DNA of 21,632 nucleotides. Source: Treponema sp. GTDB taxonomy: Bacteria; Spirochaetota; Spirochaetia; Treponematales; Breznakiellaceae. The position numbers were made by a program, and so were the translations under genes. The stretch spans positions 1 through 21,632 of the forward strand of contig JAISGE010000005.1 of the NCBI GenBank assembly GCA_031263265.1, given 5' to 3'. Below the pieces are notes generated by a model. It was not told where the DNA came from. It saw only the letters and a list, made by a program, of their open reading frames with translations, and did no database searches. Shown here in pieces: positions 15,348-21,632 of the stretch (the stretch's first letter is position 1; every line of letters starts with the position of its first letter).

Positions 15348-16382
15348 ATGAGCATGGTAATGAAGATGCTGCCGGTTGAGCAGACAATCGGCATGGTGCT
15401 TTGCCATGACATGACCCAGATTACGGAAACCGAAAAGACGGTCCGGTTTCGTAAGGGACAGGGTATCAAAAAAGAGGATATTCCCATACTTCTTTCCATG
15501 GGGAAGGAGCAGATTTATGTGGGGGAACTGCCTGCCGGGACCCTGCACGAAGACGATGCGGCGGAAATTCTGGCCGCTATCTGCCGGGGAAAAAACATTG
15601 ACCGGCGCGGCCCCCGGGAAGGGAAGATAGAGCTTTTTGCCCAGACCAGCGGTGTTTTTGAATATGACGCCGATGTCCTTACCCGGATAAACGCGATAGA
15701 GGATCTGGCTATTGTGGCGCGGCATAACCATACGCCCGTTGCGACTGGGGAAAAACTCGCGGGTATGAAGGTGGTTCCCCTGGCCGTTGAGGAGGAAAAA
15801 CTGCGGCGGGCCGAAAAACTGGCGGCCGGAGCGCCAGTCATGAACGTATTCCCGTATATTCTTAAAAGTGTCGCCGTGATCGTTACCGGAAGTGAGGTAG
15901 CCAAAGGGCGTATAGCAGATGCCTTTACGCCGGTGTTAGCCAAAAAACTTGCGGCTTACGGCATCTCTGTTTCCTGGCATACCCTTGTGCCGGACGGGAT
16001 TGACAACATAATGGGCGCTATTGCCCGGGCCCGCGCTTCGGCGCCGGACCTGATCATCTGTACCGGGGGCATGAGCGTTGATCCGGACGACAACACTCCC
16101 GGTGCCATCAGGCAAAGCGGTGCTTCCATCGTTACCTACGGCGCTCCGGTGATGCCGGGGGTCATGTTCCTTTTGGGGTATTTTGACGAGGGTATTCCGA
16201 TTGCGGGGCTTCCCGCAGGTGCGATGTACGCCGGGGCAACGATTTTTGATCTGGTCCTACCCCGCATTGCCGCCGGCCTGCGCCTTTCCCGGCGGGACTT
16301 TACCGGTATGGGGGTGGGAGGGCTTTGCCTTTCCTGTCCTCAGTGCCGTTATCCGATCTGTCCTTTCGGCAGGGGGATGTAG
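15348..16382 (+). CDS. Molybdopterin-binding protein, MoeA/MogA-like, with Cys-rich tail
   Basis: A 344-residue protein. Residues 1-150 resemble the MoeA-associated N-terminal part (IGMVLCHDM, KKEDIPILLSMGKEQIYVGE). From about 172 comes a MoCF_biosynth (MogA/MoeA) domain with IVTGSEV (178-184), TGGMSVDPDD (239-248) and GLPAGAMYAG (287-296). The end carries CLSCPQCRYPICPFG with C327, C330, C333 and C338, which could bind an iron-sulfur cluster. It likely handles molybdate insertion or cofactor delivery for the hydroxylase upstream. The true start is ATG 15348, with AAGGAGG seven bases before it; the frame is open from GTG 15312, but that would place the ribosome-binding site inside the gene. 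The family is sure, the exact step is not. Confidence 0.82.
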   Translation: MSMVMKMLPVEQTIGMVLCHDMTQITETEKTVRFRKGQGIKKEDIPILLSMGKEQIYVGELPAGTLHEDDAAEILAAICRGKNIDRRGPREGKIELFAQTSGVFEYDADVLTRINAIEDLAIVARHNHTPVATGEKLAGMKVVPLAVEEEKLRRAEKLAAGAPVMNVFPYILKSVAVIVTGSEVAKGRIADAFTPVLAKKLAAYGISVSWHTLVPDGIDNIMGAIARARASAPDLIICTGGMSVDPDDNTPGAIRQSGASIVTYGAPVMPGVMFLLGYFDEGIPIAGLPAGAMYAGATIFDLVLPRIAAGLRLSRRDFTGMGVGGLCLSCPQCRYPICPFGRGM

Positions 16383-16412
16383 AGGGCCATAGTTCATCAA
16401 ACTCACGTTATA

Positions 16413-17948
16413 CTACATGAGTGGTGCAAAGAGCCTTAGCACATCCGGGAGGATCCGTTGGAACGCGTTTCGTGCACAGTCGTCCAAGGTAATCTGATGG
16501 CAGTTGGGAAGGGTTTCAAGGAAATCCTGTTTTATAGATGCCACTGCCTGACTTTCATAAATACACACCCCACATTCAACATGGAGATAGAGGCTGCGGA
16601 AATCGAGGTTCGTAGTGCCTACCGTAGCTACCTGATCATCAGAGACAAAGGTCTTGGAATGGTTGAACCCATGAGCATATTCGTAAATCTTAACCCCCGC
16701 GGCAATCAGTTGACGGTAATATGAACGGGAGGCAATGGCCAGAATCTTCTTATCCCAGCGGTGGGGGGTGATGATCCGCACGTCAACCCCGCTCTTGGCT
16801 GCTAAGGTGAGCGCGGAAAGGAGATTATCATCCACCACCAGGTAGGGGGTATTAATATAGACATAGGTTTTAGCGTTATTAATAATGTGGAGGTATACAT
16901 GTTCCCCTACATTTTCATCGTCCAGAGGACTGTCCGCATAAGGCTGTACATAGCCATCAGCAGGGACCTGACAGGAACCTTCCTTCCAGGGGTATAAGAC
17001 CTGGTAATCCTCTTCACCGCTCCGTTCCAGGTTCCACATGTGCAGAAAAATCAGGGTAAAAGCCCAGGCTGCCTTACCTGAAACCATGATAGCCGCGTCT
17101 TTCCAATGGCCGAACCGTTCTATGGCATTGATATATTCATCCGCCAGGTTGATACCCCCGGTAAAGGCGACTTTTCCGTCAATGACCAGGATTTTCCGGT
17201 GATCCCGATTGTTCTGGAGGGAGGAGAGAATGGGCTTAAAAGGGTTGAACACCATACATTTGATCCCGTACTGCTCCAAGTGCGCTTTGAAATCCGGCGA
17301 TAAAGACATGAAACAGCCAAGGTCATCATAGATGATCCGGACATCCAGGCCGGCTTTTGCCTTTTTCTTCAAGATGGCGATGATGGGATTCAACATGGCC
17401 CCATACCGGAGGATAAAAAATTCCATGAAGATATATCCTTGTGCCTTTTCCAAGGCTTCAAGCACTGCCTGGAAAAACCCTTCCCCTGAGTCAAAATAGT
17501 CTACCTGGGTATGAGTATAGACCGGATACCCTGCATAGTGCTGAAGATACCGGGCCAGGGACAGGTACGCTTTATGCCCGGCCTCCAATTCCTGCAAGGC
17601 AGGTTCGGGGAGCTTATAAAGGGGACGGCATTTCAGCGCCCCGGTTTTCGTGCACCTTCTGAGTTTACGGGAATGGGACTGGGAATGAAACACAATGTAC
17701 AGGAAGCCACCAAAAATAGGAAACAGCAAAATCAGGAAGATCCAGGTTAATTTATAGGCAGGTTTTTCTTTTTTATTGAGAATATACAGGCAGACAACGA
17801 TGCTTAAGGCATGGAGGAACGTATTGACATACCAAAAAATCAGACTTCCCCTGGCAATGACCCCTACCATAAAGCCGGTCTGGATAAGCAGCATGGCGAT
17901 AACATACACCCGCCGCCTAAAGAGCACCCGCATCCATTCTTGTTTCAT
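16413..17948 (-). CDS. cls: Cardiolipin synthase (phospholipase D type)
   Basis: A 511-residue membrane enzyme that joins two phosphatidylglycerols into cardiolipin. Three hydrophobic segments lie near residues 14-32, 37-57 and 67-87, the last two like the PLDc_N anchor. Two HKD motifs follow: H250, K252 and D257 in DHRKILVIDGKVAFTGG, and H430, K432 and D437 in NHSKTFVSDDQVATVG. Spacing and length are standard for bacterial ClsA-type proteins; one extra N-terminal hydrophobic stretch is present. The start ATG has only a weak GGGTAGGG upstream. It lies 39 bases after the YciO-family gene on the same strand and may be cotranscribed. It converges on the molybdopterin-binding gene with a 30-base gap. 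Confidence 0.92.
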   Translation of the reverse strand: MKQEWMRVLFRRRVYVIAMLLIQTGFMVGVIARGSLIFWYVNTFLHALSIVVCLYILNKKEKPAYKLTWIFLILLFPIFGGFLYIVFHSQSHSRKLRRCTKTGALKCRPLYKLPEPALQELEAGHKAYLSLARYLQHYAGYPVYTHTQVDYFDSGEGFFQAVLEALEKAQGYIFMEFFILRYGAMLNPIIAILKKKAKAGLDVRIIYDDLGCFMSLSPDFKAHLEQYGIKCMVFNPFKPILSSLQNNRDHRKILVIDGKVAFTGGINLADEYINAIERFGHWKDAAIMVSGKAAWAFTLIFLHMWNLERSGEEDYQVLYPWKEGSCQVPADGYVQPYADSPLDDENVGEHVYLHIINNAKTYVYINTPYLVVDDNLLSALTLAAKSGVDVRIITPHRWDKKILAIASRSYYRQLIAAGVKIYEYAHGFNHSKTFVSDDQVATVGTTNLDFRSLYLHVECGVCIYESQAVASIKQDFLETLPNCHQITLDDCARNAFQRILPDVLRLFAPLM

Positions 17949-17987
17949 AGGTTTACCCTACCCAAGGCCCTAGAACCAAGAAAGCGA

Positions 17988-18656
17988 TTAGGCCGGCCAG
18001 ATTCCCGCTCCCTGACGAAGCACGGTGACTGCATCGCCGCTTATATCAAGGATGGTCGAGAATATCCGCCGTTGTTCCTCGGCGCTGTCCAAGATGAGAT
18101 CCAATCCCTCTATATTATCCAGTTCCCAGGCTTCTTGAAACAGCTCGTCTTCTGGAATCAAAGAAAGCGCTGGGGTATCTGGATTCACCTGAGGCAGAGC
18201 CCCCTTAAAGCCAGGGATCATGCTGCGTTTCGCGCTTATCGAATACAAGGGCAGTCCCAGAGCTTGGGTGATTCCCAAGGCCACCGGGTGATTCGGGATG
18301 CGGACCCCCAGTTCCTTACGCCGCAGCCCCAGGGCCTTTTCAGTACCCCGGAGGGTTTTGAGGATAAAGACATAAGGCCCGGGGGTAAGCCGGTTGATGA
18401 GCCTGAACCGGGAGGTATCCATCTGGCACCATTCCCCGAATTGGGAGATTGCAGAACACAAGAGGGTAAAATACCGCTCTTCCCGCTCACCTGAGAGCGC
18501 TCGAAGTTTTTTTATACCTTCGGTGGACTTAAAAGAGCAGGTTATACTCCAACTGGTATCAGTAGGCAAGGCAACCAGCCCTCCTAAAGCAAGAACCTCG
18601 GCTCCTCGAGAGAGAATCCGGTCATCCATATTACTGGGAACGATGTATTCAATCAT
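17988..18656 (-). CDS. YciO/YrdC (Sua5/TsaC) family protein
   Basis: A 222-residue protein of the Sua5/YciO/YrdC fold, whose best known member makes threonylcarbamoyl-AMP for t6A in tRNA. PTDTSWS (31-37), FTLLC (63-67), TPGPYVFILK (91-100) and GVRIP (117-121) are the conserved blocks. GPYVFILK and ERYFTLLC are closer to YciO (GPYTFIL, FTLMC) than to TsaC proper (PGPLT, KxR-S-R), so a YciO-type paralogue is more likely than the essential TsaC. There is no C-terminal Sua5 extension. The ATG has AAGGAAGG ten bases upstream. Probably the first gene of a unit with cardiolipin synthase; I see only a weak -10 (TATAGT) ahead of it. Confidence 0.8.
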   Translation of the reverse strand: MIEYIVPSNMDDRILSRGAEVLALGGLVALPTDTSWSITCSFKSTEGIKKLRALSGEREERYFTLLCSAISQFGEWCQMDTSRFRLINRLTPGPYVFILKTLRGTEKALGLRRKELGVRIPNHPVALGITQALGLPLYSISAKRSMIPGFKGALPQVNPDTPALSLIPEDELFQEAWELDNIEGLDLILDSAEEQRRIFSTILDISGDAVTVLRQGAGIWPA

Positions 18657-18776
18657 AACACTCTGACCTTCCTTTGAGATACCTACACTGCATACTATAA
18701 ATGTACCACAAACTATGGTTCCCTTGCTAGTTTTTCTAAACCCCCTCCTGTTCTATCCGTTTTAACGTTATAATTT

Positions 18777-18815
18777 GTATAAAATAACATACGAGACTGT
18801 ATAAAAGAACATACA
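18777..18815. promoter_or_regulatory. Tandem operator-like repeats upstream of the sigma gene
   Basis: GTATAAAATAACATAC (18777-18792) and GTATAAAAGAACATAC (18799-18814) differ at one base and are 22 bases apart, two turns of the helix. Each is itself a dyad of the form TGTAT-N8-ATAC. They centre about 127 and 150 bases upstream of the predicted sigma-54 start, where activator sites for sigma-54 promoters usually lie. Confidence 0.55.
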
Positions 18816-18834
18816 GGATAAACCTTCAGGGTAT

Positions 18835-18866
18835 GAGCGCCTAGACGCTGCGCTCTTTATTTCTTT
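18835..18866 (+). terminator. Terminator-like hairpin within the sigma gene upstream region
   Basis: GAGCGC (18835-18840) and GCGCTC (18850-18855) with a 9-base loop, followed by TTTATTTCTTT. It would stop plus-strand transcription entering from upstream, insulating the sigma gene, or end a short RNA started at the TATAAT at 18769-18774. Confidence 0.5.
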
Positions 18867-18908
18867 ATAATAACAAGAATTAAAATATTTTTTTAAAAAT
18901 AACCTTTG

Positions 18909-18924
18909 TGGCATACAATTTGCT
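18909..18924 (+). promoter_or_regulatory. Sigma-54 (-24/-12) promoter of the sigma factor gene
   Basis: TGGCAT (18909-18914), five bases, TTGCT (18920-18924). GG and GC are exactly 12 bases apart, as required at -24 and -12, and the core TGGCA...TTGCW matches the RpoN consensus. The start near 18934 precedes GGAGG (18948-18952) and the ATG by a short leader. An overlapping ATACAA-N5-TTGTAT dyad (18913-18929) could be a further protein site. Confidence 0.65.
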
Positions 18925-18957
18925 TGTATTTCATCAAAGATTTTATTGGAGGATATT

Positions 18958-19824
18958 ATGTACATAATCCGGGGTGAAAAGAGGGCCGTTTCCCAAGGAG
19001 ACGAAGGCTTACAGGTTTATTTTAAACAGGTTAAGCGGATTCCTCTCCTTACCTTTGAAGAAGAACTGGCCTTATCCAAACGCATACAACAGGGAGATAT
19101 CGCTGCCCGTCAAACATTAGTAGAAGCTAATCTGCGGCTGGTAGTTAAAATTGTTCAAACCTATCTTACGCTCGATGTTCCATTAATGGATCTGATTCAG
19201 GAGGGTAACCTGGGACTCATTCATGCTGCGGAGAAATATCAGCATGAAAAAAATGTCCGCTTTTCCACGTATGCGAGCTTGTGGATTCGTCAGTTTATCA
19301 GCCGTTTTCTCTCGGATAAGTGGCGGGTTATCCGTTTACCTCATCGGAAAGAAGCAACCTTCCGCAAGATAAGAAAAGCCTATCACCAATTAAGCCAGTC
19401 CCTTATGCATGAGCCGAATACCGAAGCCATAGCAGCGGCAATTGGAAGTTCCGTAGAAGTTGTGGAATTCATCATCACCATGACTAACGGTCTTGTATCC
19501 CTGGATATGGAAGGGGAGGATAATGTACCGACCATACTGGATACCCATGAGGACTATACCTACAATCCGGAACGGGAATTTTTCCAGAAATCAATGCTAC
19601 AGGATACGGTGAAGATGCTGCTCAACCGCTTAAAGGACCAGGAGCGGCGGATCCTCATGTACCGGTATCCACTTAAAGGAGGTAAAAAGTACAGTCTCAG
19701 GTCCATAGGGGATAAGATGGGTCTTTCTGCAGAAACGGTCCGTCAGATTGAGATGCGGGCACTTAAAACAATCCGGGTCCACGTAGAGGAATTTCGGGAT
19801 AGCCTCTACGGAGAGGCCATATAA
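18958..19824 (+). CDS. RNA polymerase sigma factor, sigma-70 family (RpoS/RpoD-like)
   Basis: A 288-residue sigma factor. Region 1.2 covers about 15-47 (LQVYFKQVKRIPLLTFEEE), region 2 about 53-128 with DLIQEGNLGL (78-87) and the -10 recognition helix RFSTYASLWIRQ (101-112), region 3 about 130-200, and region 4 about 215-280 with the helix-turn-helix YSLRSIGDKMGLSAETVRQI. It lacks the long region 1.1 and non-conserved insert of the housekeeping RpoD, so it is a group 2 (RpoS-like) or close group 3 factor. Promoter recognition deviates from RpoD (SLWIRQFISRF for TWWIRQAITRA), suggesting a distinct regulon. The start is ATG 18958, five bases after GGAGG; the TTG at 18946 would overlap that site. 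Monocistronic, probably RpoN-dependent. Confidence 0.88.
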   Translation: MYIIRGEKRAVSQGDEGLQVYFKQVKRIPLLTFEEELALSKRIQQGDIAARQTLVEANLRLVVKIVQTYLTLDVPLMDLIQEGNLGLIHAAEKYQHEKNVRFSTYASLWIRQFISRFLSDKWRVIRLPHRKEATFRKIRKAYHQLSQSLMHEPNTEAIAAAIGSSVEVVEFIITMTNGLVSLDMEGEDNVPTILDTHEDYTYNPEREFFQKSMLQDTVKMLLNRLKDQERRILMYRYPLKGGKKYSLRSIGDKMGLSAETVRQIEMRALKTIRVHVEEFRDSLYGEAI

Positions 19825-19827
19825 CCC

Positions 19828-19859
19828 AGGTACCGGGGATGAATCGAGCCCCGGTACCT
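19828..19859. terminator. Strong hairpin between sigma gene and rfbB ends
   Basis: Perfect 11-base arms AGGTACCGGGG (19828-19838) and CCCCGGTACCT (19849-19859) with a 10-base loop, four bases after the sigma stop codon and 28 before the rfbB stop. Neither strand shows a T-run, so it may be a bidirectional hairpin terminator without U-tail or an mRNA 3' protector. Confidence 0.55.
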
Positions 19860-19886
19860 ACAGAACCTGCTTCTAGTGCGTATATC

Positions 19887-20963
19887 CTATCGCGTATCGT
19901 AGTTCTTTTTCAGCCATTTTTGGTACTCCCCGCTTTGAATCCCCTGAATCCATTGCGGATTTGCAAGATACCAGTCCACGGTTTTTGCAAGGCCGGTTTC
20001 AAAATCCACTTTTTGTTTCCAACCTAGTTCCCGCTTTATTTTCGAGCAGTCAATCGCATAACGCCGGTCATGTCCAGGCCGGTCTTTGACAAAGGTAATG
20101 GTGGCTTGTATGGTTTCTGCATCTATGCCGGTCTTACGGGACACCAGGGCAATCAAGGTATGGAGGAGGGTGATGTTTTCCCACTCATTTTCTCCGCCGA
20201 TGTTGTATTTCTCACCGATACGGCCGCTATTGATAATGGTCCACAGCGCATCAGCATGATCCTCCACATAGAGCCAATCCCGGATATTTTTACCGTCTCC
20301 ATATACCGGCAGGTTTTTGCCTGAAAGCATATTCAGAATCATAAGGGGGATCAGTTTTTCAGGAAACTGATAGGGGCCGTAGTTGTTTGAGCAGTTTGAA
20401 AGGGTAACCGGCAGTCCATAGGTGTGATGATAGGCCATTACCAGATGATCGCTTGCAGCCTTGCTTGCAGAATAGGGGGAGCGAGGATCATACGGGCTGG
20501 TTTCCGTAAAATAGCCCTTTTCTCCTAAAGAACCGTAGACCTCGTCGGTGCTGATGTGATGGAAAAGCATGCCCTCAGGGTTTGTACCCCAGTACTGCCG
20601 GGCTGCCTCAAGGAGGATAAAGGTTCCCAGGACATTGGTCTTGATAAACGCTTCCGGCCCCACAATCGACCGGTCCACATGGCTTTCTGCAGCAAAATGC
20701 ACGACCGTATCAATCTCATAGTTCTTGAACAGGGATTGTACCAGCTCTTGGTTACCAATATCCCCTGGTTCAAAGAAATACCGCTTTCCCCCATGACGGG
20801 CTTCAATGGCTTCAAGGCTGGCAAGATTCCCCGCATAGGTGAGGGCATCCAGGTTGATAATCCTCCCGGAGAATGGATGTCCTGGGCTTAAGAGCAGCCG
20901 GATAAAATTAACGCCGATAAACCCCGCACCGCCGCTTACCAGCAGGTTCTTACATGATCGCAT
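19887..20963 (-). CDS. rfbB: dTDP-glucose 4,6-dehydratase
   Basis: A 358-residue extended SDR (RfbB/RmlB) that makes dTDP-4-keto-6-deoxyglucose for rhamnose or other deoxysugars of surface polysaccharide. GGAGFIG (11-17) binds NAD, TDE at 139-141 (HISTDEVYGS) and Y164/K168 in YSASK are the catalytic set specific to the dehydratases, and NNYGPYQFPEKLIP and DRPGHDRRYAID are strongly diagnostic of RmlB. Full length. The ATG has AAGGAG nine bases upstream. The partner genes rfbA, rfbC and rfbD are not in the window, at least not downstream. The gene ends near a strong hairpin shared with the sigma gene. Confidence 0.95.
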   Translation of the reverse strand: MRSCKNLLVSGGAGFIGVNFIRLLLSPGHPFSGRIINLDALTYAGNLASLEAIEARHGGKRYFFEPGDIGNQELVQSLFKNYEIDTVVHFAAESHVDRSIVGPEAFIKTNVLGTFILLEAARQYWGTNPEGMLFHHISTDEVYGSLGEKGYFTETSPYDPRSPYSASKAASDHLVMAYHHTYGLPVTLSNCSNNYGPYQFPEKLIPLMILNMLSGKNLPVYGDGKNIRDWLYVEDHADALWTIINSGRIGEKYNIGGENEWENITLLHTLIALVSRKTGIDAETIQATITFVKDRPGHDRRYAIDCSKIKRELGWKQKVDFETGLAKTVDWYLANPQWIQGIQSGEYQKWLKKNYDTR

Positions 20964-21015
20964 AATGATACTCCTTATCTACGTTGAGCCAGTTTCTGGA
21001 ACTAAGGCCTGTGGA

Positions 21016-21600
21016 CTATGAGTCCAACGAAACTGCATTCTTTTTGACTTGTAGGGAGCGTACTTCCCCGATGTACATTCTATGGTAATCTTTGGCCGGA
21101 TAGCAGGCAGAGTCTATCGAGGGATCCAGGAACCGGTTTGGATCAAAGTCATGGGTATACAGCTTTTTGCAGATGATGATTTCCGTGGCTTCCTTAAAGG
21201 CAACTGCCCCGTCAAGAGCGCCTCCAATAAACACGATGGGGGTAAGCCCTGTTTCCGCTGCTTTGTCAATAGCGCGGCCTGATTTGGCCCCTGCAATTTC
21301 CAAGGCCCGCTTGTGTGTGCTATCAAAGAACGACAGGGTGAAAAGGGGATTTGCGTTGGCAAAAGCAAAGGTATGGCGCACTGGTCTAATAAACATAAAG
21401 GCCACGTTTTTGCCCCAAAGGACCCCGAGGCCGCCCCAGGACGCAGTCATGGTATTCCAAGCCCCCTTGTCGGTTGAAACATTTCCTGAGCTTATCAACA
21501 TCCACTGGTCACCGATACGTTTTGCAGGAGCTCCGGCAAAGTCCCGAATGTCTTTTTCTACCCAGCTTCCGTCCGCTGGGATTACCGCAGTTTGTGTCAT
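21016..21600 (-). CDS. Flavin reductase-like (FMN-binding split barrel) protein
   Basis: A 194-residue protein of the flavin reductase-like/flavoredoxin family (PF01613). The FMN-binding stretch is NTMTASWGGLG (49-59) followed by FIRPVRHT (70-77) and the FTLSFF strand (87-92). The C-terminal part (AYKxH-like YPAKDYHRMYIGEV) is normal for the group. Members bind FMN and pass electrons or reduce flavin; in anaerobes they are often oxygen- or thiol-related redox carriers. The partner is unknown. The ATG has GGAGG six bases upstream, but a CCTCC five bases before that can pair with it. It is 52 bases upstream of rfbB on the same strand and could be cotranscribed, although function does not link them. 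Confidence 0.85.
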   Translation of the reverse strand: MTQTAVIPADGSWVEKDIRDFAGAPAKRIGDQWMLISSGNVSTDKGAWNTMTASWGGLGVLWGKNVAFMFIRPVRHTFAFANANPLFTLSFFDSTHKRALEIAGAKSGRAIDKAAETGLTPIVFIGGALDGAVAFKEATEIIICKKLYTHDFDPNRFLDPSIDSACYPAKDYHRMYIGEVRSLQVKKNAVSLDS

Positions 21601-21606
21601 AGTACA

Positions 21607-21621
21607 CCTCCGCTAGGGAGG
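21607..21621 (-). promoter_or_regulatory. Hairpin masking the Shine-Dalgarno site of the flavin reductase-like gene
   Basis: On the minus strand CCTCC (21621-21617), loop CTAGC, GGAGG (21611-21607), then six bases to the ATG. The ribosome-binding site is the 3' arm of the stem. Five pairs only, so the effect may be modest; the window ends before any promoter. Confidence 0.35.
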
Positions 21622-21632
21622 ATACCACAAGG

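Noticed and set aside
17811..18494. 227-codon plus-strand open frame across the cls/YciO boundary
   Set aside because: Antisense shadow of two recognised genes; composition (Pro, His, Gln) is typical of such frames.
18946..18957. TTG start for the sigma factor
   Set aside because: It overlaps the GGAGG site that serves the ATG at 18958.

Overview
The window looks like a chromosomal segment of a spirochaete. My best guess is a free-living or gut Treponema-like anaerobe of roughly balanced base composition. This is inferred from the gene mixture, with no marker gene to prove it: an MsmK/UgpC-type sugar ATPase, a cytoplasmic GH3 glycosidase, a single-chain molybdenum hydroxylase with its cofactor genes, FMN- and flavin-binding redox proteins, and an RpoS-like sigma factor behind a sigma-54-type promoter. 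No phage, plasmid, insertion sequence or CRISPR is visible.

Layout. At 1-158 is the 3' end of an FMN-binding-domain protein. At 210-1241 (-) is an extended SDR. At 1476-2603 (+) is a stand-alone sugar ABC ATPase, then a 413-base gap with a structured leader and a small ORF in front of corA (3017-3994, +). At 3998-8189 the minus strand carries ilvN, ilvC, leuA and a glycerolipid acyltransferase, probably transcribed in that order. ilvN, ilvC and leuA give parts of branched-chain amino-acid synthesis; ilvB is not here. At 8417-8489 a tRNA-Thr(CGU) sits 12 bases upstream of a GH3 glycosidase (8502-10598).

At 10658-16382 is a molybdenum block: moaA (-), then a small ORF, mocA and a single-chain [2Fe-2S]/Mo hydroxylase of the selenium-dependent xanthine dehydrogenase type (+), then a MoeA/MogA-like molybdopterin-binding protein with a Cys-rich tail (+). 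Together these make the pterin, cytidylylate or otherwise mature it, and use it in a purine hydroxylase. A 46-55-base direct repeat flanks the mocA-xdh pair.

At 16413-18656 (-) are cardiolipin synthase and a YciO/YrdC-family protein. At 18958-19824 (+) is an RpoD/RpoS-family sigma factor preceded by a good -24/-12 (sigma-54) promoter and two tandem operator-like repeats about 130-150 bases upstream of the expected start. At 19887-20963 (-) is dTDP-glucose 4,6-dehydratase, and at 21016-21600 (-) a flavin-reductase-like protein.

The most interesting signals are the inferred RpoN-to-RpoS-like cascade at the sigma gene, the structured corA leader with its small ORF, the direct repeat around mocA-xdh with a palindrome inside its promoter, and four GC-rich hairpins that share one orientation whatever the direction of the neighbouring genes.
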